Shown: in pieces, positions 12,001 through 23,524 of the stretch
How positions within the stretch are numbered: position 1 is the stretch's first letter
Layout: each line of letters opens with the position of its first letter
NCBI GenBank assembly: GCA_021234535.1
Contig: CM037841.1
Span: 15,148,825 to 15,212,824, forward strand
DNA from: Stichopus chloronotus
Lineage: Eukaryota; Echinodermata; Holothuroidea; Aspidochirotida; Stichopodidae
Direction: 5' to 3'
Length of the DNA: 64,000 nt
Notes under the pieces: model-generated
The model's input: only the letters and a program-made list of their open reading frames with translations
Databases searched by the model: none
What the model was told of the DNA's origin: nothing
Translations under genes and position numbers: made by a program

Positions 12001-13859
12001 ACAGCATCTTTAATAATGACCATCATCAAATGGCAGAAAAATATCCACTTTATCACTTCAACTCTGCCATCAATTAAGACCTGATACACAGCTCTGCAAC
12101 ATCACTCAAAAGTATGCATTTGCTTTCTTTTTAACAAAATAGTGAAGAATCGCAATCCAAGTGACAATATGCAACCATTTACTTGAAGAAATTAAGTGGT
12201 CAGTGCGGAACACATGGGAGAGGATGGAAGATAATAGGACGTTTAAAGTAGAACATTAAGGAGTGCCGGTGAATTCTTTTACCAATCCCCCTTGACTATG
12301 AGCCAATACAATTGAGCTTGGTCTCAAATGCATTGAGTTTGGAGTTACAAAATTGAGTTGGTTGGTTGTTACACTATTATATGTCATGGTGAAATATTCT
12401 CCACACTTTTTTTAAGTTGAATGTATTAAGTTTAAGTGAAAATATGCATCCTGTTCCTGATGACCCAATATAAGCTAAGCAATATATTAAACACTATATA
12501 GCACCTTGTCAAACAGTTTGGATCAAATTTACTTGAAAATCTCAGTCTAGTCTGTCCTCTACTGTAAGTGTAGGGCACAACAGTAATACATGTGTTGGCT
12601 AGGCTCTACTGTATCTCAGTATGTACATATATATGGTAGGCTACAGCAAAAGTCACAACTCACTCTGAACGAAAATATCTCCTAAGAGGAAACCTTCGAA
12701 TTAAAGTTTCGAAAATAATGCGCATAGCTAGTTTGGGATGTTTTGCACATGTCATGCAAATGTTTTGGCATTTTTACCCATTGAGAAATTTGTTTTATAC
12801 TTTCAACGTGCGATCTTGCTTTCCTGAACAGGTAATAGTGACTACAATACAAAGTGTGCACTGTAGACAACAAAACAATTTGTGAGATCCAACAATGGCT
12901 TCTGTGACTGAAATCTCTTACTTTAGGGAGTCTAAAACCTTAACAACATTATAGCAGTTTGCATCAACAGAAAGTTGTCTTTGGAGTAAACGTTGGTAAT
13001 AGGTATATGTTCCGACCATAGTACTTTTAGTGCTTCTACAGTAGCTGCGTGGAGCTCGACTAGCTAGCTGCATACAAACTTAGAACTTTACATGTGCAGT
13101 ATGTACTACAAACCTATGCAACGTTAACATAACAGACAGGTACAGTGTGCAAGTTTGCCCTCACAGCAGAGGATCATCACACTGCGCACATTCAGTATAC
13201 GTGGATGGGCTCAAAACTGTTGGCGAAAGCCTCATTTAGCTAATTTTTTTTTTCCCGCTTACATGACTGAGGTTTCGACTTTAGCGAGAATAACATGGAA
13301 ACAGGGGAAATGTTACTCCATGTTTTCATCAACACGCATGTTTTCCAACTTGTAGTAACAAAATGAAAACATGCATGCAATTAACTCCTCTTTCTAGTAT
13401 TCTCGCATACCTTATACAGTGGCAAGTACAAATATATCAGCCTTTCAACTGTTATTCTAGGTAGTGTACCATATTTTGGAATACACCTCGTTCTCGTTTG
13501 TGTTTGATAAGCCCTGCAAGGTGCACAACTTTTGTGTACACAACTCAAAGCATGTGTCTTGGAATTTTCCGTAACCCCAAATCACGGACTTTTCCAATTA
13601 CATACTTCTGACTATAGGGTGTATATATACTGCAACAAGTGGTGTACATGTGATTGGCCAATGAAGCACAAGACATTGTGTGAAGGTAAGAATATGTTTC
13701 CAGTTCAGTTAGTACTCTCTGATCAACTGCCTGGGGAGAGAGCGGGTATCAATTGGTTTCTCCACACGGCTTTACTTTTTCTTACGTATTATCCATTTTT
13801 GGGGGTAAACCTGGTATGTTTGGTATAATTGTTAGCTGCTAATTTTGATACCATCGGTG
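9086..13859. other. VMP1 intron 2, mostly unrecognised
   Basis: No exon was found. A weak inverted match ('gatatgagatttttgct' near 9154-9170 against 'agcaaaatctcttatc' near 11519-11534) may mark the ends of a decayed ~2.4 kb element, but no target duplication was found. Several open frames at 9.5-11.9 kb overlap on both strands without family resemblance. Confidence 0.35.
11433..11510. repeat. 26-bp tandem repeat, three units
   Basis: Three identical head-to-tail units beginning 'atatcgtttaggttaattta' at 11433, 11459 and 11485, with a partial fourth at 11511. Identity suggests recent expansion or homogenisation. Confidence 0.95.
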
Positions 13860-14533
13860 TAGGTCAAAGTCATGACCACTTATACCAGGTATATCGACAC
13901 AGCTTATTTAACAAGGTTTTCACACTTTGACCCTTGTTGACCTCAAATAACCATTGACCTTCATTAAAAACTATAGCGATCTTGTACTCCATAAGATACA
14001 CCTAGGTACTTCATATGACATCTGTCCAAGCTTTTCTTCTTGAGATATTGTGTTTACAAAGTTTTCACAATTTCACCCTTGTTGACCTCAAATACCATTG
14101 ACCTTCATTAAAAACTATAGAGATCTTGTACTCTGTAAGATACACCTAGGAACTTCATATGACATCTGTCCAAGCTTTCCTTCTTGAGATATTGTGTTTA
14201 CAAGGTTTTCACAATTTGACCCCTGTTGACCTCAAATGATCTTTGACCTTCACCTGAATCAATAAAGATGTTGTACTTAATGTGGTACCCCTACATACTA
14301 AATTTATATGAGATCTGTCCAAGCTTCCCTTCTTGAGATATCATGTTTACAAGGTTATCATAATTTGACCTCTGTTGACCCCATATGAGCTTTGACCTAC
14401 ACCAAAAACAATAAGGTTCTTCTACTCAATGTAGTACACCTGCATACCAAATATGGGATCTGTCCAAGCTTCCCTTCTTGAGATATCGTGTTTACAAGGT
14501 AGTGCATCACGGACATACATACACACAAACACA
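13860..14533 (+). repeat. Family A tandem array, best preserved
   Basis: Four to five monomers with period about 145-149 bp. The phrase 'caaggttttcacaatttgacc' or a variant starts near 13912, 14057, 14201 and 14350. It is followed by a CA-rich tract (about 14515-14533) interrupted by the LINE fragment at 14534-15102; CA sequence resumes at about 15103-15118. Confidence 0.85.
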
Positions 14534-15102
14534 CTGGCTTCATAGCAGAACCCCGTCAATATTTAGTACTCATTTCAGTTTCGTGATAGTCATTACCCTT
14601 ACCCTAGTCGTGCTTCAAATCAGTTTATCACTCCCCCTTTGTAGGCTTAGGTCATCTCAACTTGGTCTTTGATTTGTAGGTGCAAAACTATGGAATTCTC
14701 TCCCCTTGGAAGTTACATACTGTAAAACACCATATGCATTTAAAAAGCAGCTTAAAGTTCATTTCATTGCACACTACCTTTAAACTACCATCTTTTTTGT
14801 ATTTCTGTACTTTGTTCTTGTTGTTTTTTGTGCTTTTCTTTTTATGTCTTGTATTTCTATCTTGTATTTCTATCTGTCATTATGGGGTGTCAACACCCAC
14901 AAGCTCCTAGGAGCTCTCAGTTGCCACTCCTCATTCTCTTACCTTTTTTTTGTTAAGTAAAGTAATTATTTTATGATGTGCCTAAGCATGATGATCCTTA
15001 TATACTGTAATTTCGTTACTTTTACCACTCTCAGAATATTGTTATGTTTTTTTTATATTATAGTAAGAGATTGGAATAAAGTCATACTGAACTGAACTGA
15101 AC
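14534..15102 (+). mobile_element. 5'-truncated CR1/L2-like LINE copy
   Basis: About 569 bp nearly collinear with 45834-46404 of the full-length LINE in this window. It has the same last codons of ORF2 (now shifted in frame), the same 3' UTR with the palindrome AGCTCCTAGGAGCT (14902-14915), and the same terminal 'gaactgaactgaac'. Severe 5' truncation is the usual result of target-primed reverse transcription. It sits inside the CA run of a family A element, so it is younger than that element. Confidence 0.92.
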
Positions 15103-15173
15103 ATACACACACACATGCATGATTACAAAGGTTATGATTATTATCGAAACCAATAAACTGATTTAATTCTTAC

Positions 15174-15433
15174 CTATGTAACCAACCCACTATGGTGATA
15201 CATGATTCTAAGAAGAAGTACTGCAACGTGGTTAACGGTTTCCTCCAGAGGGTAATCTGAGCTCGCTCATCTCTCTCCCTTTTCCTCCTCTCTCTCATCT
15301 CGATAAACGAAGGCTGGTGGATTAAGGCAAGAGGGTCTCCTGATGGAGGTGGGCCATTTTTAATAAGCTGACTAACTGGCGGCTTTCTGAGACCATCCTG
15401 GTACATACGATCTGCATCTTTCAATTTTTCAAC
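15174..15433 (-). CDS. VMP1: VMP1 exon 2 (SAP tail and conserved cytosolic N-terminus)
   Basis: Exon of 260 nt on the minus strand. The acceptor TTTGTAG is complementary to 15434-15440 and the donor GTAAGA is complementary to 15168-15173. It starts in phase 0 with VEKLKDADR, completing the SAP-like helix of exon 1, passes through a Pro-rich linker, and reaches a highly charged ERRKRERDERAQITLWRKPL segment and an aromatic stretch (LQYFFLES). The charged segment followed by a W-R-K/Q-P-L-T-L-Q-Y-F pattern is the hallmark of the VMP1 N-terminus just before its first helix. The exon ends two bases into an Arg codon, which exon 3 completes. Confidence 0.9.
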
Positions 15434-15779
15434 CTACAAATTGAAAAGAGACTTATCACAGTTTTACACAAGTTACTCATATTAAGTTTCACATGATAGC
15501 ACTGAAAAACTTAAAGGTGACAAATTCTATTGTACTTAAATTCCAGTGTGGCCCTAACTCTCATTGTATGTAGCCATGATTTGAGGTCACTTACTAATTT
15601 CATTTGTTTCTTCATAACATATATACAAAATTTGCAGTAATCATGCAAGATGTGACAATAATTACAAATTATGTTATTCAAGAAAGGAAAAAATCTGAAA
15701 AAAACCTTTATAGGCTTGTCAAGTAGATTACTCCCAAGAAGAGAATATATACTATGTACACATACATCTCTATCAAAGT

Positions 15780-16520
15780 AAATTTTCTCAGTAATTACTG
15801 GTGAATTTATGCAATGCTTAGTAAACTTTTTCTTAAAATATGAGATGGTTGGTACTACAGGTTTGAATTTCTTTGGAAATGGCATCCAAGTAGAAGATGC
15901 TCGAACATGAACACGAAATTAGAGTGAAAATGTGGTATGCAAGCATGTAGACTCTCTGTGTGTTGTAATTGTGGTAGCCATAGTTGAATGAGAAATCTGT
16001 GAAGTATGTCGGAGCAAAAGAATGAACAACACTGAAAGCTTGTTGAATGTGGATTAGGTCGATGAATTTCAAGGATTAAGGGAGAAAAACAAATTGTGTG
16101 TGTGTTTGTAATAGTTCACAGCACAAATGTACTGGAATGCTTTCTTTTGAAGTATAATTAGCCTGTTAAGGTGTGTCTTACTTGTTCCTGAACAGAGTGA
16201 GAGACAGTATGTGAGGTGGGGTAGGATTAGTGGAACAAAGGATTTTCCTTGGTAGGTAATGCTTGAGTTTAGACAGTAAAGCTGTACTTCATGCAACTTT
16301 AATACTTACAGAGTCAATACGGAGCTTCTATGTGAGACCACTGTCAATAAGAACACCAAGAAATTTAGTAGAATTGACTCTCTGAAGTTAATTACCAGTC
16401 ATGACAATATTAATATTATTTACATTCAAACTGTTGCTTAACTCTTACCAAATAACATACAACGTGTCTTCTCCATGTAAAGTGACAGCTTGTTAGCTGA
16501 CAACCAATCATGGAATTTAC
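15780..16520 (-). pseudogene. LINE reverse-transcriptase 3' fragment (second lineage)
   Basis: Reading the minus strand from 16520 to 15780, fragments of one LINE ORF2 C-terminus appear in order but in broken frames: WLSANKLSL..KT (after the RT fingers), NSTKFLGVLIDSGLT, PHLTYCL, LQKKAFQYIC, HNYNTQR, and PTISYFKKKF near 15830. Order and spacing match the thumb and C-terminal part of CR1/L2-type proteins, including the intact LINE here. Many stops and frameshifts show it is dead. The words differ enough from the intact LINE to suggest another lineage. It lies in VMP1 intron 1, in the same orientation as the gene. Confidence 0.8.
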
Positions 16521-17893
16521 TGGGGCTTAACCGATAATCGGATTGGACCTCGGATCGGGCCGATCTTCGACTATGTTGGTAAAACATCAGATCGGTAAAT
16601 TTTGCCCAAGCTCGCCTTCCGATGTTTGCTGATGTTGAACACTCGAAAATTGTGGGTAGTTATGGTGCACCAGGGGACGTATTATTCCGTGAACCCCAAA
16701 CACGAAACCTACTAATAGGCTTAACTTTAGTGCTAATAACTTACGTAAGGGTTGATCACAAAGGTTAGTAATTTTGAGACGGAAAAGTTGTTATTGTGAG
16801 TGTCATATTTTACTTATTTCGATTACATTACTCAAGAAGTGATAGTGGTTTCTTACTACTTAAAGAAATGAACTGATAAACAAGTAGGATTAATCATTTT
16901 GTTTCGATTGCGATCAACAATAGCTCAGTTGTGACTGGTCTGGCAATGATGCAACTTTGCAATGTGTACACAAGTAACTTGTAAGCCATATTACCGGTCA
17001 AAGCACTAACTGTTCTACAAAAACAACATGGGTATAGCCAGTTAGCAAGTCCTACGGCCGCATAAGAAACATCATGATTATTTTTTTTTTTTTCCAAGTT
17101 TTTTGTTGACTAGCCAATAACAACTCTCGACACGTTTAATGCAAAATGTGGCTATCACGTAGTTCAGTCAATGGTATTTCCCATTGACTTTGTGTTACGA
17201 GCAAACGAAGTAGTTTCAATCATAACTCGCGCTACGTTCAATGCAAGTTTTGTGTGTAAAAATCTCCCAAGCACGCACGCAGTTCAATGTAATTTTCCCA
17301 CAGATTTTGCATTACAATCAATTCAAACGAAGTATTTCCAGACACTCGTTGTCCGGTGGTGGCTGTTAGGCTTCGCTCATGACCAATTCATTTCACGAGG
17401 TAAATAAATTAAGGTCCTTTCAGGCTTTGCTTTTCCTCCTTTTTAAACTGGGGGAATTGTAAATTTGTAATAGTCACCAAGATTTTTTATCTTTTGTACG
17501 GTTGTACAGAAGATGGAAACAGGAAAAAAATTAGTGTTAGCTAACTTAACACTGTTAGCCTAAGCCTAAGTTGAAACCAAAAGGTCAGAGACCAGCAGCA
17601 GCATGACTTGCTTAGTGACTATGACAAGCGGTCCCGTATTTTTTAATGGTTTATTTTTACTCGTTTACTGAATGTATACATGCAACGATTACTCGAAGGA
17701 AATAATGTGAAGGCAATGTACATCTATGTAGACATAGCTCAAGAAGTGATAAATGCCCAATCGCACTGTGATACAGTGTAACGTTACTTGAACACGCCTT
17801 GATAGCAAAACATCGCATCGGATATCAGCCGATGTTGTGGAAAAAACATCGGGCATCTGATCGGCAGTAAAAAACCGTATCGGTTAGGCCCTA
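16521..17893. mobile_element. 1.37 kb hAT-like inverted-repeat element
   Basis: Terminal sequences TGGGGCTTAACCGATA (left) and TATCGGTTAGGCCCTA (right) are inverted copies with two mismatches. Subterminal zones on both sides carry scattered 'atcggccgat', 'catcggat' and 'gatcggc' words, as in hAT-type MITE ends. No transposase frame was recognised, so it is non-autonomous. The flanks (gaatttac and atattcac) match at only 5 of 8 positions, so the target duplication is uncertain. The left flank is LINE sequence; the right flank is a family A repeat. Confidence 0.75.
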
Positions 17894-18305
17894 ATATTCA
17901 CAAGTTTTTCACATTATGGCCTCTGATGAACCCATACGACCTTTGACCTCCAAGAATATCTCACAATGTTATTTAATAAATGAGAGTACAGTATATACCC
18001 TCCAAGTCTGACATTCATGCAACCATTAGTTCCTGAGATACTGCAAACATACCTTGTCTATACTGGCTGCTGGTGACCTCACATGACCTTTGACAAACAC
18101 CAAAAACAATCCAAGCTGGGATCTTTATACGTTCTACCCAGATGTCAACTTTCACTTACAGTATCTCATACCTCCCCTTCAAAAACTAGAGTGCTATTGC
18201 TAACAAAGTTGTTCCTACACACATACACACACACATATGCACAGATACACACCGAACCAAAATCACCATCCCATAGATTACTTGCCCGCCTTTGGCAAGG
18301 AATAA
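17894..18305 (+). repeat. Family A repeat with CA run and 3' hairpin
   Basis: Two to three monomers, a CA-rich stretch (about 18216-18252), then a hairpin with arms CTTGCC (18281-18286) and GGCAAG (18294-18299) and a poly-A tail. This is the same terminal design as at 1801-1827, with the stem retained despite drift around it. Confidence 0.75.
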
Positions 18306-18409
18306 AAAAAATATGTTGGTATGTTCTAACAAAAATCATAATACTCTTTAAGGGAATGATACTTTAGATTTATGGGAGAAAACCGTTAGAAAATATGACA
18401 ATGGTAAAG

Positions 18410-18645
18410 CTCCTAGGTGTAAGGGACTGTTTCTAACCTAACGTTTCAGGATCATATGAATTATGCAAGACTTATCAGTTCAAGACAACTGTAGCTCTTT
18501 TGAGAAGAATAAAGCAATCTATTGATATGCTGACCAATATGACTACACTTTACCTGATATGGATTACTGTAGTCTTTCAATTCATCCAAGGGAACATGAA
18601 AAGAATTAAAAAACTTCAAAAGAGCTCAGCTAGAATTACATGAAG
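18410..18645 (+). pseudogene. Short LINE ORF2 relic
   Basis: An open stretch reads ALLRRIKQSIDML and, 30 codons later, KRIKKLQKSSARIT. These resemble the segment after the RT domain (ALLRRIK... then a line of the form LQ+LQN+AARI) in CR1/L2-type ORF2. The key DYC-type motif is present only in a neighbouring frame. Too short to assign a family. Confidence 0.5.
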
Positions 18646-19691
18646 TACAACTGTATGTATGTGTATCGTATAGTGCTGTTGTTCAAAGCGAGTGAGTCAC
18701 TGTACTATTTCAGCAGAAAATTTTCACTGTTGACCACCACCTCAGTTCCAAGCTGAGCAAGCTGTCTATGCCCCCCCCCCTTAAGACCTCAGTGTCAAAT
18801 GACTGACAGCCTTGAAATGAAAGATATTGCATTATTGCATACAAGTTTGTAGATGGACTCATAGACTTTACTTCCTGCAAGTTTTGACAGCCAATCATGA
18901 GTTTAAAACACTAGTGGCAGGCAGGACTTGCGTTCATAGTTAGATGAAAGGCAGGAACGTTGCTAATGATAATGAATCGCAGAAACTCCCAATCCAGCTT
19001 ATGCAATGATGTGAATAAAATTTTCATTACTAATGTTGTCAATTCAGGGATGTACTGTAAATTGTCCCTGTTTGTTGCAATTTGTAGCATGATTAGTGCG
19101 GGAAATTTTCTCTTCCACCGAGTGTGTCTGCCTATTGCTGTAGTCAGTCAGGATTACCAGTCTGTCATTTTAAACGCCAAAATAGGCAAAGTTTATTCAT
19201 TTTTATCTGTGTGGTCTGGTAAAAATTTAAATTGCATGCATTTTGGTGTTTTGGGGGCATAACTGAAATAACTATAAAACGTTCACTTTATCACGAAATT
19301 TCAAGAATTTTGTTTTCCCAATTTAGTAGTAGCTGAGTGGGGCGTTGACAGGTTTACAATTTACACTCCACTTGTAGCAACATAGATTCAGTATGTAATG
19401 ATGCATAACACACTTAAAGTGTTGAAAATGTCGACAAGTGTTACACGGTACAAAAATACAGGGTCAAGTTTCCTCAAGTAGGAGCTAGGTTTGCTTTGCA
19501 TTTTTTTTTTTTTCACGGGATTAGGCCGGAAATGGTTACCCTACAAACTGGCAACATTGATTATAGTCACTATAAGCTCATCGATTGAGTAATAAATGAA
19601 ACTGGATTACATTGGATAACTGTACACAGCAGAAGGATAACCTAAAAAAGGTATGCCACAGACGTAGGAGGCAGTAAAAGTTAATACATTA
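18646..19691. other. VMP1 intron 1, nothing recognised
   Basis: AT-rich with a 10-nt C run near 18771 and a 100-codon open frame (18960-19262) that resembles nothing I know and lacks splice-site or codon-bias support. Confidence 0.4.
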
Positions 19692-20275
19692 AAACACAAA
19701 ATTGCTCATAACTTGAAAACAGATGGAGATTTACAAACTTTTTCCTTTTCTTCAGGGAATTTCAAAAAGTATTTTAAGAATGATCTTTCTATCTGCGCAA
19801 TTTCTGTGTTATTCGGAGTTTATTGGACAAAGTTATGATGATGTGTACAAGTTCTGTGAAATTCTCTTACAGCACATTTCTGATGTTGAATTTTTGGCTG
19901 GGATTGTCCTTAATGGTTCACCAGGGGTATTATGACAATGAACATGGTTTAGTATAGACCGATCAGCAGCATTTAGCTGCAGTAAACACAAAATTGCTCA
20001 TAACTCGAAAACAGATGGAGATTTACAAACTTTTTCCTTTTCTTCAGGGAATTTCAAAAAGTATTTTAAGAATGATCTTTCTATCTGTGCAATTTCTGTG
20101 TTATTCGGAGTTTATCGGACAAAGTTATGATGATGCGTACAATGTCTGTGAAATTCTCTTACAACACATTTTTGATGTTGAATTTTTGGCTGGGATTGTC
20201 CTTAATGGTTCATCAGGGGTATTATGATAATGAACATGGTTTAGTATAGACCGATCAGCAGCATTTGGCTGCAGT
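19692..20275. repeat. Tandem duplication, 292-bp period
   Basis: Two adjacent units start at 19692 and 19984 with 'aaacacaaaattgctcataac' and end 'ccgatcagcagcattt'. They differ by only a handful of substitutions, so the duplication is recent. Each unit keeps the same ~70-77-codon open frame beginning with MEIYKLFPFLQGIS. Its retention is expected from recent duplication and is not by itself evidence of coding. Confidence 0.93.
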
Positions 20276-20679
20276 ACATAAACGTCGCCGACTTTGTGCT
20301 CAAATACCGTAAAAACAATTTTCAAACATTTCAAACTTTATGTCCAACTTTAATTTCCAAGCAATCTGATTTTTGTAAAGTTAGGCCCATGTAGCATGTT
20401 TGAGCGTCTATAGCCTACATACGATAGTAAATATCATTACAGTATCTCAACAGCAATTTGTAGTCACGATTCATCTCAAGGTCATAAAAAAATGTCTTGA
20501 ACAAGATGAAGGGCTGCTGCAGAAAAGCAGCTTATCTTTGTTGTTGTTTTGGGGGGTTTTTTTTTTGTTGCTTCATCATCGCTATTTATTGTATTAACTG
20601 ATACAGACTCAGCTATAACCAGCAAAGTAAGGATTGGGTTTGTGGCTAAATAGGACCTTGAGCAATGCTTTTCAGACCA

Positions 20680-20810
20680 ATACCTGCAACAATAGAGAAA
20701 AAAAAACATACATGGCAAAAGCAGAGTTGAACAGGGATCGAACATGTGACATATCACTAATCCACTGCAGTAATCACGAGTCACTTCATACAAAAAACAA
20801 AAAAACACCA
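20680..20810 (-). repeat. Possible tRNA-derived SINE fragment
   Basis: On the minus strand 'TGTTCGATCCC' (complement of 20734-20744) resembles a B box, and 'TGGATTAGTGA' (complement of 20754-20764) weakly resembles an A box. The spacing is too short for a real tRNA. At most a decayed or deleted SINE head. Confidence 0.3.
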
Positions 20811-21814
20811 CTGGAATTATACCTAAACATTGTTCTTCTACAGTAAGTTAGTGTTAACAAAATAGGCAATACGTGTGGGCCTAGCCTGGATGAGTGGATC
20901 TAGAATTTATTTTTGGTCCCTTTTGATGTTGACATGTAAGTATTACCCCTACATTCGAAAAAACAAATTTTTGTTGATTTGTTGGAGGCTGTACTGGTAC
21001 CACCACCACCAAGAATTTTCCCTGGTACTGCAAAGTATTTACCAGTACTCGCAGAAAAATTTTTTTGCTCCGGTACTGCGGATACCGGTGCTGACTTGGG
21101 TACCTTGATACCGCCGAACCCTGACGTAAACAACTCAGAATTTCTAACTGCTGTAAATTCACTATCTGTATATATCTACTAATCTTGTTTAAGTAAGTCT
21201 GAAGTTCCTATTTAATATGATTTGACCTAATCTGGTTGGAACAGTCCCTTGAAATTTGTTATTTTAACCAACATTTGCTTGGGTTAACGATACAATCTAA
21301 TCCTGCCAAACTTCGTGCACCTCACTGAGTTAGCATGACAATTATTGCATGAAGAGTGTCCGTTTGAACAAATCCTAAGCGTAAACCTTCCAAAACTACC
21401 TATGGACAGGCTAGCACAAAAACGATCATGAACAAGTCCACTGAATGATCAAAATCATTATTTGAAAAGTTGTAACATTAGGCGCCAACTGCGAATAGGA
21501 TGCTTTAGCTTACTGTAGTGTAGGCCTAGCCTACCTCTCCTGTCTGCCTGTGTAAACCCTGTATACCTAAAGTTGACTACTCATGCAAAGGCGACTAGTT
21601 TAAGTCACTACAAGGTATGGTAGTCCAAATTTTGTCATGCTGCTTGGGCCATTGCATTTTCGGGCTCCTTCTTCAGGGGTGCACGAAGTTTAGCAGTGCG
21701 CGAAGTTTGGTGCATATTGATTAATACTATACTAGTATTTAGGCTAGCTACCAAGTAAAAGCAGTGTGCTCCAACGTTAGCCTAGCTGCCTAGGCTAACA
21801 TTAGGGAAACTAAC
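20811..21814. other. VMP1 intron 1, promoter-proximal part
   Basis: Holds a cluster of 'ggtac' words in both orientations (20990-21115), possibly a small decayed inverted-repeat element, and otherwise no recognised feature. Confidence 0.35.
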
Positions 21815-21907
21815 CAAGTCCTTCTTCAAAGCTGGTAGGGGAATTTTGATTCCTCTCCTGTTCAATTCTTCCCTCAGCTGCGACACTTTTAACTTCGAAT
21901 AATCCAT
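21815..21907 (-). CDS. VMP1: VMP1 exon 1, SAP-like N-terminus
   Basis: The start codon at 21907-21905 lies in a strong context (aaccATGG). The exon encodes 31 residues starting MDYSKLKVSQLREEL and ending LPALKKDL, followed by a donor GTTAGT (complement of 21809-21814). It joins exon 2 in phase 0, so the junction reads KKDL-VEKLKDADR. Together these form a canonical SAP motif (helix, turn with RG, second helix with KxxL.. L), normally a DNA/RNA-binding helix-extension-helix in nuclear proteins. Its presence at the N-terminus of an ER membrane protein is unexpected; it may act as a simple helical protein-interaction element. The alternative, that exon 1 belongs to a different transcript, is less likely given phase and helix continuity. 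Confidence 0.82.
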
Positions 21908-22060
21908 GGTTAGTTAATTAGCCCAAAAGTTTTAGTAGTCTACGTACTACGTACGTTGCCTACGGCTAAGCACCTTGGTTTAGTTCTATGATATGATCGT
22001 CTGATACTTGGAATACGTATGCATGCATGACCAGACCGTCAGCTCAACTACAGGTTTTCG
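21908..22060 (-). promoter_or_regulatory. VMP1 5' UTR and proximal promoter (inferred)
   Basis: Position only: immediately upstream of the VMP1 start codon. It contains repeated 'acgtac/tacgta' words (about 21940-21957). No TATA box or initiator could be assigned with confidence. Confidence 0.35.
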
Positions 22061-23524
22061 GCACCTGAGTGACAGCTGGGTGACCACACCTACAAGCTCT
22101 TCAAAGCCAATGAAATTCTTTCATTTCTAATTCGAAAGACGGGCTTTTTGAACGAATGAGAGAGAAGCTCGTTTTTTTTTTCATTTTTATAAAAAACACA
22201 GTTTATCGACAGAATTGGAAAAACGGGTTTTCCGATAGACAGAGTACTTTGCTAAACTCTGGTTTTGAGCAATAAAGAAGGTTTTCTAACTCTTTTTAAA
22301 CTTTTTTTTACGGAAACGTAAGAAGGTTTGTCGTACCTGAGGGAAAAACTGTTTTAATCGAAAAATCCTTATCAGTACTATCGAACGAGGAACAAGGTTT
22401 TGCTGGAGAAAAATTGCTCTGAATAAATGTAGTTTTTTTTTTTAGAGATTATCTACGTATGCAAAGATTTGCGTCTACTCCTACACACCTCTGATTGACA
22501 AAATTTCGAAGTTTCTACATAAAGGTTCTACAAGCAGCATTCCTCCATGATTTTTCAAAAACTGAAAAAAAAACATAGGCCTATTTTGGAAAGAGCGGAA
22601 ATTTGCTCCTATAGTCTGATAAATGTCATGGGAGATGTCGGCTATGATGACAGCTAAAAATACCTAATCTTATGCGTCCCTTGACTTGAAGCCAGGCTCT
22701 GAAATGTTAGAATTAAGCCTGCATCGTAGTCTCAACAAGGATTTGTGGATGAATGGTCTGCCTGAATCTTTGGCAATGTAAAAAACTGACTTTATAAGAA
22801 CAGAGCTTTTAGAAAAAAAAAAACGCTTGTCTAAAGACTAATATTACGCGTCCCGGTAAAAAACTGATTTTATCGCTCGACAAAGTGAGTTTATTGAAAA
22901 ACAGACTTTACTGGGGTTATGGCTCGGTTAATCCATGGAGATGCAGCTATTCCAAGGTTTATCGAACTAGTGCAGCAACACTTCTTTTGCTCACACATCA
23001 GAACTGGAAGCACTGTTGGTGAGAACGTTAAACCCTTGAAAGGTTACATGCAAGAAGCGTCAAATTTACTTTAGGTACGGTCTTTTATACTTCTGACGGT
23101 AAGTGTAATATTCAGGAAAGGAATTACATGAGACCTTGAAAGAGGGCATTAGCCTTGCCCTAAATGTTTTCCAACTTGAATGCATGCAAATTAATTGTTC
23201 TTAGGCTAAGCAAGCAATTGTGAATTTTTTACTCAACTTTAAATGAAAATACTCCTTAATATGATGTGGAACACTTAAAGGGCCTTTCCTATATTGGACC
23301 GTGAAGAGGCATTCTCTGATGAACTTGTCACAGTCTGGACCACAATTTTCCTGTCACAACTTCAAACAATTTCTTAGTGAGATAATAAATTCTGTCTTGA
23401 GTGAACGAAGAAGATGCACAAAAGACAGGCGGAGGAGCCTCGGAAGTTTGAGAGTCATTTGCAGGATCGACACCCAAAATCTGGAAAGATGGCGCAATGG
23501 TGTGTAAGAGCCGCCCTTCGGGAG
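22061..23524. other. Intergenic, largely unrecognised
   Basis: Poly-T-rich sequence with no known repeat. A plus-strand frame at 22919-23022 begins with ATG, encodes about 34 residues and runs into GTGAGA, so it could be a first exon, but no continuation was found. At 23301-23507 an open frame rich in Arg lacks family resemblance. Confidence 0.3.

Noticed and set aside
20734..20764. tRNA gene on the minus strand
   Set aside because: Box A and box B words are only about 10 nt apart and no cloverleaf can be drawn; at best a SINE remnant.
20482..21182. Several open frames around 20.5-21.2 kb on both strands
   Set aside because: No conserved motifs, and they overlap a SINE-like fragment and 'ggtac' repeat words.
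22919..23022. ATG-initiated 34-codon frame running into GTGAGA, possible first exon divergent from VMP1
   Set aside because: No second exon in phase was found and the peptide is unfamiliar; kept only as a note.
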